A stretch of DNA of 51,550 nt from Xenococcaceae cyanobacterium MO_188.B32 (GCA_030065635.1 JASJDJ010000023.1:1-51550); one strand, 5' to 3'. Shown: positions 17,371-26,865, counted from the stretch's first letter. Notes: generated from the letters alone by a model not told the origin. Translations and numbers: made by a program.

Positions 17371-17945
17371 GGATTGTTTTCTGGTAACTGTCTGTGTACC
17401 GATGAGACAGCAGCTTTAGGAATTTTTACTGCTGGTTTATTGACAGCAACAGCTACCATAATTGGTTGAGACACTGTTTCTTGCTCGGAAGACTCTGCCA
17501 GTTTCAAAGCAGGGATATTGCCACTACCAGTAAATAAATTGGAGACAGTAGCCAATGCTAAAGCAGCGATCGCTCCTCCCCAGATAGACACTTTGCGTTT
17601 GCGCTGAGTACGGTCTATACTTTGAAAAACTCGCTCTGATAATTGTTTAGTAGAAATTGTTTCCTGGGGAGTCGGGATATTTTGGACTCCCTGATTCAAT
17701 CTGCTTAATTGAAGATATAGTTTTTTAATCTCGGGATTGTTATCTAGCCAGTACTGAACTTGCCGACGTTCCTCTACACTTACTTCATTGTCTAAATAAG
17801 CACTTAATAGCTCAAAGCATTCGAGCTTGGGGTCGCTCATTTCGTTGCCGTCCAAATCAAAGATACCCTGTTGTGGATCGATAAAATCTTCTTTAACTTG
17901 GTCAGATTTTGGATTTAAATTGAAATCATCATAATTAGATGTCAT
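17367..17945 (-). CDS. Probable anti-sigma factor for the upstream ECF sigma
   Basis: A 192-residue protein with an N-terminal anti-sigma-like helical domain (ECFELLSAYLDNEVSVEERR, QVQYWLDNNPEIKKLYLQLS), one membrane segment at about residues 122-138 (ISIWGGAIAALALATVSNLF-like, read VSIWGGAIAALALA) and a periplasmic proline/valine-rich tail. It lies 110 bases behind the sigma gene in the same direction, the normal arrangement for an ECF sigma and its membrane-bound inhibitor. The classical zinc motif H-x3-C-x2-C is not seen, so this would be a zinc-free anti-sigma domain. Role assigned from layout and topology. Confidence 0.78.
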   Translation of the reverse strand: MTSNYDDFNLNPKSDQVKEDFIDPQQGIFDLDGNEMSDPKLECFELLSAYLDNEVSVEERRQVQYWLDNNPEIKKLYLQLSRLNQGVQNIPTPQETISTKQLSERVFQSIDRTQRKRKVSIWGGAIAALALATVSNLFTGSGNIPALKLAESSEQETVSQPIMVAVAVNKPAVKIPKAAVSSVHRQLPENNP

Positions 17946-18055
17946 CTTGGCATCACCACTGAGTTTTTATTAAATAAGCTTTAGACGACAACGGCAAAAA
18001 CTGTTTCCGATCGTTAAGAATTTTTAGGCAAAAATTTGCTGTCCTAAATAACAAT

Positions 18056-18718
18056 TTACTGCTCATCTAGATAGTTTTGCAAGATCGATTGTAATTTTAG
18101 TCTTGCTCTAGCAATTCTTGATTTAACTGTCCCTAGAGAAACTCCGGTAATTTCGGCAATTTCCTCGTAAGCCATCCCTTCAATTTCTCGTAAGACAATA
18201 GTTGTTCTAAACGATTCGGGTAGTTCGTAAATAGCTTTTTTTAGCTGCTCATAGAATTCTCGCGTTGTCAAATTATCATTAGGACTAGGATAATCAGAAG
18301 GTAGTTCCCAACTTACTTCTCCATCTCTCATTAGACGAGGAGCATCTAAGGATAAAGGTTCTGCTACTCTCTTTCGTTTTCGTAATTCGTCATAAAACAA
18401 ATTGGTAGTAATTCTACTGAGCCAACCACGGAATTTTACCGGCTCATTCAGACGCTTGATATTACGATAGACTCTAATCCAAACTTCTTGGGCTAAATCT
18501 GCTCTTTCTTCCCAATCTGGAGCTAGATGATATAAAAGTCTGTCAACATGGGATTGATATCTCCGCAATAGTTCGGCAAAAGCAGCACGATTAGGCTGCG
18601 CTTCTTGTTGACAGCGCAAAATTAGATCATAGTTAGAGAGTTTTTCTGGAGACTCTAGCAAAGTTTTCGTATCGGTCACCTCAACTCTTGACCATGATAC
18701 AGGAAGAGATTGACTCAT
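18056..18718 (-). CDS. sigG: ECF RNA polymerase sigma factor, SigG type
   Basis: Sigma-70 family, group 4. Region 2: AAFAELLRRYQSHVDRLLYH, DLAQEVWIRVYRNI and FRGWLSRITTNLFYDELRK; region 4: LPESFRTTIVLREIEGMAYE then GVSLGTVKSRIARAR. I use the ATG at 18718, giving the start MSQSLPVSWSRVEVTDTKTL seen in cyanobacterial SigG-like proteins; an ATG at 18760 would add 14 residues. SigG-type factors in cyanobacteria respond to envelope or light stress and are controlled by a membrane anti-sigma factor, found next door here. Probably cotranscribed with it. Confidence 0.9.
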   Translation of the reverse strand: MSQSLPVSWSRVEVTDTKTLLESPEKLSNYDLILRCQQEAQPNRAAFAELLRRYQSHVDRLLYHLAPDWEERADLAQEVWIRVYRNIKRLNEPVKFRGWLSRITTNLFYDELRKRKRVAEPLSLDAPRLMRDGEVSWELPSDYPSPNDNLTTREFYEQLKKAIYELPESFRTTIVLREIEGMAYEEIAEITGVSLGTVKSRIARARLKLQSILQNYLDEQ

Positions 18719-18816
18719 TGAACTTACCAACCACAATATAGTTTCATTTTTATTAGACATAATCGCGAGGGAATAAGTTCCCTTACTTTTGCCCGACAGA
18801 TACCTAGATAGACATT

Positions 18817-19362
18817 TTATAGAGATTTTTGCTCGTATTCAGGAGCATAATCTTGGAGCAAGTTGCTAAGCTGAGAGGCAACACCTGCATCGCTTTTGCC
18901 TTTGTTAATTGCTCGTCTTTCGGGGAAAAATTCAGGTCGGTCGATATAACGAGCGATCGCTTCATTTACCTGTTCGTTAATTAGCTCTTGTAATTCTTGC
19001 CTAGCTCGCTGGCGTTGATAGTTTGCACCTTCTTCTGTAGTCGCATACAGAGGTGGTAAGCGATTTAGAGCATAGGCAGCAATATCTCCCACGTCTAAGG
19101 AGGTATCGCTGGCTTGCTCGATTTCAGCTACACGAGTAATGGCTTCACTCAGTACTAGTTCTTCCATTACATTGATAAATTGCTTACGGGGTACAGCAAC
19201 TACTTCTCCTGTTAATAAAGAACCCATTAGCTTGTCTAAAGCCATGTATTCTTCTACAGATAATTCTGCTGCCGTATCGCAAATACGTCCCACTTCCGCT
19301 TCCATAGTTGGCGTTAAATAGCCATCTTGTAAAGCTTGGTTAACTATTTCTTTAATCCCCAT
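18817..19362 (-). CDS. ComFB-domain protein (possible cyclic dinucleotide receptor)
   Basis: The 181-residue protein has an N-terminal helical region (IKEIVNQALQDGYLTPTMEA), then a ComFB core: FINVMEELVLSEAITRVAEI, VGDIAAYALNRLPPLYATTE and a helical tail (ARQELQELINEQVNEAI). ComFB domains were first linked to competence, and recent work on cyanobacterial members describes them as receptors for cyclic di-AMP or di-GMP. The conserved A-x-x-ALNRLPP-Y motif is present. It lies 98 bases upstream of sigG on the same strand and may share its transcript. Ligand binding is inference. Confidence 0.82.
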   Translation of the reverse strand: MGIKEIVNQALQDGYLTPTMEAEVGRICDTAAELSVEEYMALDKLMGSLLTGEVVAVPRKQFINVMEELVLSEAITRVAEIEQASDTSLDVGDIAAYALNRLPPLYATTEEGANYQRQRARQELQELINEQVNEAIARYIDRPEFFPERRAINKGKSDAGVASQLSNLLQDYAPEYEQKSL

Positions 19363-19476
19363 AGTTTAGATAAAAAGTATATTTACTTCAACTTAATTTA
19401 AGACCTATCATAATCATTCCTCAAGAAAACAAAAACGACACGTTTACGGGGAAATTTTTTACTTTATATTTATTTT

Positions 19477-20331
19477 TTAGTCAATATTACCGAATCTCCA
19501 GGGTACTGGGTCTACCGCAACTCCGTGAACATACAGACCCCAATGTAAGTGAGGTCCGGTAGATGCTCCCGTCGCTCCCACTGTACCTATGGGTTGACCA
19601 GCCTTGACGGTATCTCCTTCTTTTACATTAATGTCTTTAAGATGCATAAACAGACTTAATACCCCTTGACCGTGGTCGATGCCAATAGTATTTCCGTGAA
19701 CGCGAAAACCTTCTGCTTCTTTCCCGACTAGTTTAACTACACCTCCTGCGGGGGCAACCACGGTCGAACCTGCATTACCAGCGTAATCAACTCCTTTGTG
19801 ATAGTAATTTTCGGCAAACACGCCATTGTAGTATCGGCGCATACCAAATACAGTAGAGACTTCGGCTGCATTAGGTCTGACAAATTGCCCCTGCCAGAGT
19901 TTTTCTGGCGTAACTAGCTTTCTAAAAGCAGCTACTTTGTCTATTTCTAATTGAGTGGCAGAACTGTTTGCTTTGCCTGTTAATCTAATTTTTTGAGTAG
20001 GAAAAGTGCGATTTTTGACCCACACACCAATATGTTTAGTTTGTCCGTCGCCTTGAATATCAACAGTGAGTTTTCCCGGTTCGCTTAGAGGAGATGTAGG
20101 AATGAAAGCCCGATAGCGATCGCCTAGGGGAAAAACAGGATATTCTGTTTCTCCGACGGTTACTGTTGGTTTAGAATCAGGTTTTTCGGCAGTCAGAAAT
20201 ATCGAAATAGTATCTCCTAACTGCGGAATCTTAGGCTCTACTTTTACTTCCAAGGCTTTAGCTGGCATGGCAACACTTAAAATTAAAGCTGTACCTATTC
20301 CAGTTAGATAATTCGTCAATTTATTCAACAT
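19477..20331 (-). CDS. M23 family metallopeptidase (LytM-like), exported
   Basis: A signal peptide (TGIGTALILSVAMPAKALE) leads into a beta-rich N-terminal domain (about residues 27-120), then an M23 zinc peptidase domain. The zinc and catalytic residues are visible: HKGVDYAGNAG (H-x3-D), the HGQGVLSLFMHLKDI region and HLHWGLYV (H-x-H). These enzymes cut peptidoglycan cross-links or activate amidases in the periplasm. The full HxxxD and HxH set suggests an active enzyme, not a degenerate scaffold. It is the most upstream member of a minus-strand run (M23, ComFB, sigG, anti-sigma) separated by 98-115 bases. Confidence 0.9.
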   Translation of the reverse strand: MLNKLTNYLTGIGTALILSVAMPAKALEVKVEPKIPQLGDTISIFLTAEKPDSKPTVTVGETEYPVFPLGDRYRAFIPTSPLSEPGKLTVDIQGDGQTKHIGVWVKNRTFPTQKIRLTGKANSSATQLEIDKVAAFRKLVTPEKLWQGQFVRPNAAEVSTVFGMRRYYNGVFAENYYHKGVDYAGNAGSTVVAPAGGVVKLVGKEAEGFRVHGNTIGIDHGQGVLSLFMHLKDINVKEGDTVKAGQPIGTVGATGASTGPHLHWGLYVHGVAVDPVPWRFGNID

Positions 20332-20689
20332 AGTTTTATTGTCTAAAGAAATAAATATTGTGTAAACAAAATTGAAAATATAAATACCCTATTTTACCAA
20401 AGTTAAGATCCTAGTAATTATGGTAAGTATTGAAAATTATAAGGGTAAACCATAATTAAAAGGATTTTTTTATCTAATTTTCATCAGAGAATAATGATTG
20501 TATTAAGTCAAGATTCTGAGGAAACCTCAAAACGCTTCGCTCAGAATTACTTCCGAGAAGCCGTACTAGTCTCCGCTCTATTTTAGATAACCAATTTTAG
20601 ATAACCAATATATCCCCCTGACTGGTTACGAATACTGTAGTGTGGATACTATAGGTAATGTTTTCGCGGGTAACTAAAAAAACTTATAG
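20332..20689. other. Intergenic region between divergent M23 and kinase genes
   Basis: This 358-base divergent spacer must hold promoters for both directions. It contains a 14-bp tandem duplication (20581-20608) and a palindrome-rich stretch at 20515-20575. No gene or clear operator was recognised. Confidence 0.5.
20581..20608. repeat. 14-bp tandem duplication TTTTAGATAACCAA
   Basis: TTTTAGATAACCAA occurs twice in direct succession (20581-20594, 20595-20608), about 80 bases before the start of the DICT-domain kinase. It could be a duplicated operator half or simple slippage. Confidence 0.8.
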
Positions 20690-22645
20690 ATGAGTATCTC
20701 TAAATCTGTGGTAACTCAACTGCTGCAATCCCATCAGAGTTGGCGACCACAAATGTATTTTAAATCTTCTCTAACAGCGTTGTCTCACGCTATGGAAGAC
20801 CTGGTGTTAGCTAGCTCAGATGCTCCCCTGGTAATTGCTAGTTTTCAACGAGAACGTTTTTATCGCCAGGAGGCTCATCGTTACCGACGGATTGCCAGCA
20901 AAACATCCCAAGTATATATTTTGGCAGCACCAGAAACAGATTTCCAAAATAGTTCTGATGTTTATGAAACTATTGCCTTTGAACCGACAGATGCTCTAGC
21001 TCAAGAATGGCATTTAGTAATTGTGGGTGAAAACTATGCTAGTTGTCTATTTTGTCAGGAAAAAACAGTGTCTTCCCCTGAGGGCAAAAATAGCTTGGCT
21101 ATGGATGCTAGTAGGCGTTTTGAAGGTATTTGGACTTTCGATCGACAAGTTAGTATTGACGCTGCTAAGATAATGCTGAAGCGGATTCTTCTCTATCGAC
21201 CAGAATTAAAAGCCAAAGTAGCTGAAGCTCGTCGAACTTACTTATCCACAGTAACTGTCTCTCCCAAAACGCAAACACGAGAGTCGCCTTTAGCCAATCC
21301 CGATCCTTTCGTACAACGCTTGCTTAATTATTTGCAAGTCGGTCAATATAAACTGCTGAAAGCCAACAAATCTCTTGCCCTCAAACAAGATAGAGAAAAA
21401 CTACTTAACTCGGTAAATACAGCGATTAGACGATCGCTGAATACGGAAGATATTTTACAAGTAGCCGTACAGAAACTAGGAGAAGGATTGGGCGTTTGTC
21501 GCTGTTTAGTTTATCGTTGTAGTGAAAGCGATCTGGTCGCTACTATTAAACACGAATTTATTAGTCCGGGCATCGACTCAATTAAAGGAAAAACTTGGCA
21601 GCTAAAAAACAATCCTTTATTTCAAGAGGTAGTTGAACTTAGAGAAGCTCTGTCTATTAATAATACCGATCGAGACCCCCGTATTAGCGAACAAAAGTCA
21701 TCTAAACTAGAACCGAATTATTTACAAAAATTAATAAAAACTTGTTCGATCTCTTCCTGGTTATTAGTACCAGTTCTCTATCAAGACCGTATATTGGGAA
21801 TGATGGAATTACATCATTGTGAAGAAACTCCCATTATTTGGAAACAAGAGGAGGTGGCTTTAGTAAATGCGATCGCCACTCAGGTGGGAGTGGCACTAAT
21901 TCAAGCAGAAGCTTACGCCAATCTCGAAGAACTAAACGAACAACTAGCAGCTTTAGATCGTACTCGTTCTAATCTAGTAGCCATTACCGGCCACGAATTA
22001 CGCACCCCTTTATCTACCATCCAAGTTTGTCTAGAAAGTCTAGCCACCGAACCCGATATGGATCCTGAATTGCGTCAAGTCATGCTAGATACGGCTTTGA
22101 CCGATGCAGAAAGAATGCGTAAATTGGTGAAAGACTTTTTGACTCTGTCCCAATTAGAAAGCGGACGAGTAGAGTGGAACACAGAACTATTATCTTTAAC
22201 AGAATGTATCGACTTAGCAATTAGTAACATAAGGGCAAGGAATGCTCAACAAAAAATTCCTCAAATTGTCAATATTGCAAGTACCGAATTACCTTTAATA
22301 GAAGTAGATGGGGAATGGTTAGTAGAAGTTATCGTCAAACTTTTAGATAATGCCTGTAAATTTACCGATGCTGACGGCAAAATCACCATTAATGTTGAGA
22401 ACCAAAAAGGGAATAATTTAAAAGTGATCGTAGCCGATACTGGTAGAGGAATCGAACCTAATCGTTTAGAAACAGTGTTCGATCGCTTTTATCAAGAAGA
22501 AGGCGCATTACGTCGTAGTGCTGGAGGAACTGGTTTGGGTTTAGCTATTTGCCGACAAATTGTTAATAACTGGGGAGGAGAAATTTGGGCAGAATCGGCA
22601 GGAAAAGATCGGGGTAGCACGTTTTACTTTACTATTCCTCTTTAG
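20690..22645 (+). CDS. DICT-GAF sensor histidine kinase
   Basis: Three parts are visible in 651 residues. Residues 1-160 are a DICT sensory domain (e.g. [52 protein letters not shown]). About 240-400 is a GAF domain ([36 protein letters not shown]). The kinase core has the phosphoacceptor His in [15 protein letters not shown] (about 434), the N-box [14 protein letters not shown]1 [14 protein letters not shown]-box DRFYQEE and G2 [10 protein letters not shown]. It lacks a membrane segment, so it is a soluble sensor. No cognate response regulator is next to it; psaD follows 121 bases downstream. Signal unknown; DICT domains are linked to light and cyclic-dinucleotide outputs. Confidence 0.9.
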   Translation: MSISKSVVTQLLQSHQSWRPQMYFKSSLTALSHAMEDLVLASSDAPLVIASFQRERFYRQEAHRYRRIASKTSQVYILAAPETDFQNSSDVYETIAFEPTDALAQEWHLVIVGENYASCLFCQEKTVSSPEGKNSLAMDASRRFEGIWTFDRQVSIDAAKIMLKRILLYRPELKAKVAEARRTYLSTVTVSPKTQTRESPLANPDPFVQRLLNYLQVGQYKLLKANKSLALKQDREKLLNSVNTAIRRSLNTEDILQVAVQKLGEGLGVCRCLVYRCSESDLVATIKHEFISPGIDSIKGKTWQLKNNPLFQEVVELREALSINNTDRDPRISEQKSSKLEPNYLQKLIKTCSISSWLLVPVLYQDRILGMMELHHCEETPIIWKQEEVALVNAIATQVGVALIQAEAYANLEELNEQLAALDRTRSNLVAITGHELRTPLSTIQVCLESLATEPDMDPELRQVMLDTALTDAERMRKLVKDFLTLSQLESGRVEWNTELLSLTECIDLAISNIRARNAQQKIPQIVNIASTELPLIEVDGEWLVEVIVKLLDNACKFTDADGKITINVENQKGNNLKVIVADTGRGIEPNRLETVFDRFYQEEGALRRSAGGTGLGLAICRQIVNNWGGEIWAESAGKDRGSTFYFTIPL

Positions 22646-22766
22646 CTTGCCAAGCTCAAAAAACAACAAACTGTTACAGTTCTTGACAGAGCGATCGAAT
22701 CGATACTATCTCAGTGATAGCATTCGATACATATGTAAAAATATACCTTTGAGAGAAATCAAAAAT

Positions 22767-23195
22767 ATGGCAGAAGCACTTACTGGACAAATGCCTAAGT
22801 TTGGTGGCAGCACTGGCGGTTTGCTTACCAAAGCAGAAGTAGAAGAAAAATACGCGATTACCTGGACCAGTTCTAAAGAACAAGTTTTTGAAATGCCTAC
22901 TGGTGGCGCAGCAATTATGAATTCAGGAGAAAATCTCCTTTATTTGGCTCGCAAAGAACAGTGTTTGGCACTAGGGGCTCAATTACGAACTAAATTTAAA
23001 CCCAGAATTCAGGACTATAAAATCTATCGCGTATATCCCAACGGAGAAACTCAATATCTGCATCCTGCCGATGGAGTTTTCCCCGAAAAAGTTAATGAAG
23101 GTCGCGAATTTAATGGCAAGAAAGACCGCAAAATTGGCGATAATCCAGAACCTGTAACTCTAAAGTTTTCCGGTAAAACTGCTTATGATGTGTAG
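22767..23195 (+). CDS. psaD: Photosystem I subunit II PsaD
   Basis: PsaD is the stromal-side photosystem I subunit that docks ferredoxin and helps assemble PsaC and PsaE. The 142-residue protein starts [20 protein letters not shown] and has the conserved [58 protein letters not shown] and [19 protein letters not shown], including the basic ferredoxin-binding patch. I use ATG 22767; frames extending further upstream run into the kinase tail and are wrong. An AGAGAA stretch lies about 10 bases before the ATG. trpE follows downstream, a psaD-trpE order I recall from Synechocystis. Confidence 0.97.
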   Translation: MAEALTGQMPKFGGSTGGLLTKAEVEEKYAITWTSSKEQVFEMPTGGAAIMNSGENLLYLARKEQCLALGAQLRTKFKPRIQDYKIYRVYPNGETQYLHPADGVFPEKVNEGREFNGKKDRKIGDNPEPVTLKFSGKTAYDV

Positions 23196-23227
23196 TTTTA
23201 GTAACGGTAATTATTAATAGTTATCAG

Positions 23228-23253
23228 TAGGGGCAGTTGATGGACTGCCCCTA
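23228..23253. repeat. GGGGCAGT palindromic hairpin repeat, copy 2
   Basis: TAGGGGCAGT (23228-23237) pairs with ACTGCCCCTA (23244-23253) around a 6-base loop, 32 bases after the psaD stop. It is the same stem as at 10645-10670. It may also work as a psaD terminator, but no T-run follows. Confidence 0.8.
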
Positions 23254-23274
23254 TAAAGTTATTTAGTAAAAAAG

Positions 23275-23295
23275 CTATTAGTTATTAGCTATTAG
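23275..23295. repeat. Heptanucleotide tandem repeat (STRR), CTATTAG x3
   Basis: CTATTAG, TTATTAG, CTATTAG follow in series between psaD and trpE. Confidence 0.75.
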
Positions 23296-23352
23296 CTTTG
23301 TTTATTGGTAAGTACGAGTGAATTTCTCCTTTCTACTTCTTGTGACTAAATC

Positions 23353-24885
23353 ATGATTTTTCCTAATTTTGCTCAATTTTCTGACTTAGCTACCCAAGGG
23401 AACTTTATTCCCGTTTATCAAGAGTTAGTCGCCGATTTAGAAACTCCTGTTTCAGCTTGGTATAAGGTTTGTCTCGGTCAACCCTATAGTTTTCTTTTGG
23501 AATCAGTAGAAGGAGGAGAAAACTTAGGTCGTTATAGTTTTCTGGGCTGTGAACCGATGTGGGTGCTAGAAGCTAGGGGCAAAACCACCACTCAAACCCA
23601 TCGTCATGGTTCTGTAGATAAATTTGCAGGAAATCCTTTTGATATTCTAGCTAAATGCTTGGAATCGATTCAACCAGTTCAATTACCTCAATTACCTCCA
23701 GGTATAGGCGGTTTATTTGGAGTTTGGGGCTATGAATTAATCCGTTGGATCGAACCGAGAGTGCCAGTTTATTCTGCTACCGAAGCAGATTTACCTGATG
23801 GCGTGTGGATGCAGGTAGATAATTTAATCATTTTTGACCAAGTTAAACGGAAAATTTGGGCGATCGCTTATGCCGATCTAAGAGACCCAGCTACAAACTT
23901 AGAACAAGCATACCAGTTAGCCTGCGATCGCGTTAATAAACTGGTACTCAAACTACAATTACCCCTACCAGTAGAAGCAAAATCTTTGGAATGGCGCAGT
24001 GACAAGAAAGTCAGTCAAGAAGAACGAGAGAAGCTAACTTACACTAGCAACACATCAATGAAAGCTTTTTGTGAGAATGTTAACAAAGCTAAAGACTATA
24101 TTCGTGCGGGAGATATTTTTCAAGTCGTTCTCTCTCAAAAATTATCGACAACTTACACTGGTCATCCTTTTAATTTATATCGTTCTCTCCGCGTGATTAA
24201 TCCTTCTCCTTATATGGCATACTACCAGTTTGGAGATTGGCAACTTATTGGTTCGTCACCAGAAGTAATGGTTAAAGGAGAAAAAGAAGATAATAGTATT
24301 AAAGCAACTCTCAGACCGATCGCGGGAACAAGACCTAGAGGTAAAACAACCACTGAAGATCGGGCTTTTGCTGACGATTTACTCCAAGACCCTAAAGAAA
24401 TTGCCGAACACGTCATGCTAGTAGATTTGGGACGTAACGATCTTGGGCGTGTCTGTGTTAAGGGTAGCGTCACCGTAGACGAGATGATGATTATCGAACG
24501 CTATTCTCATGTAATGCACATTGTCAGTAATGTAATTGGCGAACTAGAAGCAGATAAAGACGCTTGGGATTTACTGAAAGCTTGTTTTCCTGCGGGTACG
24601 GTTAGTGGCGCACCGAAAATTCGGGCAATGGAAATTATTAACGAGTTAGAACCAGAACGCAGAGGACCTTATTCTGGAGTCTATGGCTATTACGATTTTG
24701 AAGGACAGTTAAATAGTGCTATTACTATCAGAACAATGATTGTTCGTCCCCATGAGAATAATCGGCATCTAGTTTCGGTGCAAGCTGGTGCTGGTTTAGT
24801 AGCTGACTCTGAACCAGAGAAGGAATATCAGGAGACACTAAATAAGGCTAAGGGATTATTAGAAGCTATTCGTAGTCTTGGGTGA
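23353..24885 (+). CDS. trpE: Anthranilate synthase component I
   Basis: TrpE converts chorismate to anthranilate with ammonia from TrpG, the first step of tryptophan synthesis. The 510-residue protein has the N-terminal allosteric region with the tryptophan-binding FLLESVEGGENLGRYSFLG, the chorismate-binding core (IRAGDIFQVVLSQKLS, NPSPYMAYYQFG, GSSPEVMVKG, RPIAGTRPRG) and C-terminal HIVSNVIGEL, AGTVSGAPKIRAMEII and the PYSGVYGYYDF and QAGAGLVADSEPEKEYQET motifs. The intact LLES-type site suggests feedback inhibition by tryptophan. It follows psaD by 157 bases. An aminodeoxychorismate synthase (PabB) is the alternative, but the context and full motif set favour TrpE. Confidence 0.93.
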   Translation: MIFPNFAQFSDLATQGNFIPVYQELVADLETPVSAWYKVCLGQPYSFLLESVEGGENLGRYSFLGCEPMWVLEARGKTTTQTHRHGSVDKFAGNPFDILAKCLESIQPVQLPQLPPGIGGLFGVWGYELIRWIEPRVPVYSATEADLPDGVWMQVDNLIIFDQVKRKIWAIAYADLRDPATNLEQAYQLACDRVNKLVLKLQLPLPVEAKSLEWRSDKKVSQEEREKLTYTSNTSMKAFCENVNKAKDYIRAGDIFQVVLSQKLSTTYTGHPFNLYRSLRVINPSPYMAYYQFGDWQLIGSSPEVMVKGEKEDNSIKATLRPIAGTRPRGKTTTEDRAFADDLLQDPKEIAEHVMLVDLGRNDLGRVCVKGSVTVDEMMIIERYSHVMHIVSNVIGELEADKDAWDLLKACFPAGTVSGAPKIRAMEIINELEPERRGPYSGVYGYYDFEGQLNSAITIRTMIVRPHENNRHLVSVQAGAGLVADSEPEKEYQETLNKAKGLLEAIRSLG

Positions 24886-24917
24886 ATTTATCCAAATTGA
24901 TAACGTATTGTTATATC

Positions 24918-25351
24918 TAACCTAAGTTCGGGATAAGCGAAAACTCTGACTGTAAACGGATTACAAAATACCTGTTTCTGTAAATTTTCATTCTATTTTA
25001 ACGTCAGTTCGGGTTAAGCGCGATCGCGCCCTCCTTTGCTTGGTGCGCGTTCCCTTGCCCCCATTCGAGGGTAAACGTCTTACGCCGACGCGGGGTCGCA
25101 TCCGCTACCTCAACCGCGAGCAATTATCGGACACACCAAAAAATCTCTCTCTGCGCTCTCTGCGCCCTCTGCGGTTAAATAAAAAAATCTCAATTCAGAG
25201 ATTTAAATCTTCAACGAAAGAATAGGGGTTTCGGCTTATCCCGAACTCAGGTTATTTTAAGTAAACAGAAATAGTTCAAAAGCTTAGAGCTTAGAGCTTA
25301 GAGCTTATAGCTACCTTAACCGATTCATAGTCCAAACCCGAACTGACGTTA
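24918..25351. repeat. Interleaved inverted repeats of a GTTCGGG(A/T)TAAG family
   Basis: Two left-hand units (24918-24937, TAACCTAAGTTCGGGATAAG; and 24999-25015, TAACGTCAGTTCGGGTT) face two inverted right-hand units (25235-25254 and 25335-25351). Pairing is A-B-A'-B', not nested; the second pair is a perfect 17-bp match. Between them is GC-richer DNA with the GCGCTCTCTGCGCCCTCTGC low-complexity string common in cyanobacteria. The right end stops one base short of the multicopper oxidase stop. The block fills the 467-base gap after trpE and looks like inserted repeat DNA; no gene is credible in it. Confidence 0.65.
25281..25308. repeat. Heptanucleotide tandem repeat (STRR), AGCTTAG x4
   Basis: AGCTTAG three times and AGCTTAT once, head to tail, inside the repeat block between trpE and the multicopper oxidase. 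Confidence 0.85.
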
Positions 25352-25352
25352 T

Positions 25353-26831
25353 CTAAGCATCAATCATTAAATTACCCATCATGCCTAAATCCTCATGATC
25401 GAGAATATGACAGTGATAGACAGTTTTTCCTGCAAAATCGCGGAAGGGAATACGAAGGCGAACAGTTTCACCTCTCCCGACTAGCACTGTATCTCGCCAA
25501 GCCAGTAATGATTCTGGTATTCCGTTACGACTAATAACTTGAAAAGCATTACCGTGAATGTGAAAAGGATGATCCATTACTCCCGTATTACTTATTACCC
25601 AATCTTCCACAGTATTTAATTGTACTTGGGTATGAAGGCGATCGCTACTATAAGGTTCGCCATTAATTAAAAAAGCCATACCTACAGTAGGACTCATACC
25701 ATGATTGAGTTCAAAGCGTCTTATTATTTGGGTTTCTGGCAATGCAGAAATAGAGGTTATTTTAGTAGGTAAAGCTAGAGATTCAACCGAAGATTCGTAA
25801 TTAACCGTAGCTAAAACTATAGGGGTATCGCGGTTATTTCTGTCCATCATTCCCCTACCGCCCATCATGCCACCACCCATCATGCCCATACTACCTCGAT
25901 CGTAGGGTAGATTGAGTAGACGATATTGCCCCGATCGTTTATCTCCTTTGACTAAAATGTCGGCTCGTTGTCCTGGTGTCAATAGTAATTCATTTACTTC
26001 GATCGGTTCGTTTAAGCTATGACCATCAGTAGCAATCTGATAAAAAGAACTATCTTCTAAAGCTAATCGATAAAAACGGGAAGGAGAAGCATTGAGAATG
26101 CGTAAGCGTAATAATCCGTTGGTAGGTAACTTAATAATGGGATTTACTTTACCATTTACCGTAATTACATCCCCTTCTCTTCCCATCATTAGGGACATAT
26201 GCGCTGAAGAAAAACGTCTTCCTCCTTCATCTAAGGAAAAATCTTGCAGTACTAAAAATTCTTCTTTGGCTGCTTTAATTTCGGGAATCTCATCTAACTC
26301 ACCGCGCACGATAAACAAACCCGCCAACCCACCAAATAACTGTTCTGCAACCAAACCATGCAGATGGGGATGATACCAAAATGTTCCCGACGGATGATTA
26401 GACGGGATTTGAAATTCGTAGGTTAGTTTTTTTCCTGGTTCAATTTTCAGGAAAACGTTATCCGCGTTACCTGTAATTGGTATATGTAACCCGTGATAGT
26501 GAATATTGGTGGGTTGAGATAGATTATTAGCAAAGTGAATACGAACTTTATCACCTGATTTGGCTTCTAGACGAGGTGCGGGAATTTGTCCATTATAGGT
26601 TAAGAGATATGCCTGTTTTCCGCTTAACTCTACCAGACTTTCTCTTGCTTCTAAGTCTAGTTCTAATAATCCATCGCTGCTTTGATGTAAAGGAGTAATA
26701 GTAGCAGACGATCGCGATAGCGGTAAAGGTTCACTAAAAATAGTTTTTTGACTCAGCCAATTACTCACTACCGCTACTCCTGCACCAGCAGTACTCAGGA
26801 TAATAAATTGGCGACGATTAAGTTTAACCAC
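25353..26831 (-). CDS. Multicopper oxidase (CueO/CotA-like), Tat-exported
   Basis: Three cupredoxin domains in 492 residues with all copper ligands: NIHYHGLHIP (about 111), FWYHPHLHGLVAEQL (about 157), DHPFHIHGNAFQVI (about 420) and TVYHCHILDHEDLGMM (about 477), giving the T1 site and the trinuclear cluster. The N-terminus NRRQFIILSTAGAGV is a twin-arginine signal. A methionine/glycine-rich stretch (GSMGMMGGGMMGGRGMMDRN), as in copper-responsive CueO enzymes, lies near residue 320. These enzymes oxidise Cu(I) and other metals or phenols in the periplasm. It is the second gene of an operon with the DUF411 protein 34 bases upstream. Confidence 0.93.
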   Translation of the reverse strand: MVKLNRRQFIILSTAGAGVAVVSNWLSQKTIFSEPLPLSRSSATITPLHQSSDGLLELDLEARESLVELSGKQAYLLTYNGQIPAPRLEAKSGDKVRIHFANNLSQPTNIHYHGLHIPITGNADNVFLKIEPGKKLTYEFQIPSNHPSGTFWYHPHLHGLVAEQLFGGLAGLFIVRGELDEIPEIKAAKEEFLVLQDFSLDEGGRRFSSAHMSLMMGREGDVITVNGKVNPIIKLPTNGLLRLRILNASPSRFYRLALEDSSFYQIATDGHSLNEPIEVNELLLTPGQRADILVKGDKRSGQYRLLNLPYDRGSMGMMGGGMMGGRGMMDRNNRDTPIVLATVNYESSVESLALPTKITSISALPETQIIRRFELNHGMSPTVGMAFLINGEPYSSDRLHTQVQLNTVEDWVISNTGVMDHPFHIHGNAFQVISRNGIPESLLAWRDTVLVGRGETVRLRIPFRDFAGKTVYHCHILDHEDLGMMGNLMIDA

Positions 26832-26865
26832 GATCGATTTAGTTAAAAACCATTAAAAAGAAAAA

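Noticed and set aside
25040..25225. Plus-strand frame of 61 codons
   Set aside because: It is made of repeat DNA, including the CTCTGCGC-type low-complexity string; its basic product is typical of translated cyanobacterial repeats.
24886..25352. A tryptophan attenuator after trpE
   Set aside because: The hairpins lie downstream of trpE, not in its leader, and no Trp-rich leader peptide is present; the repeat family better explains them.
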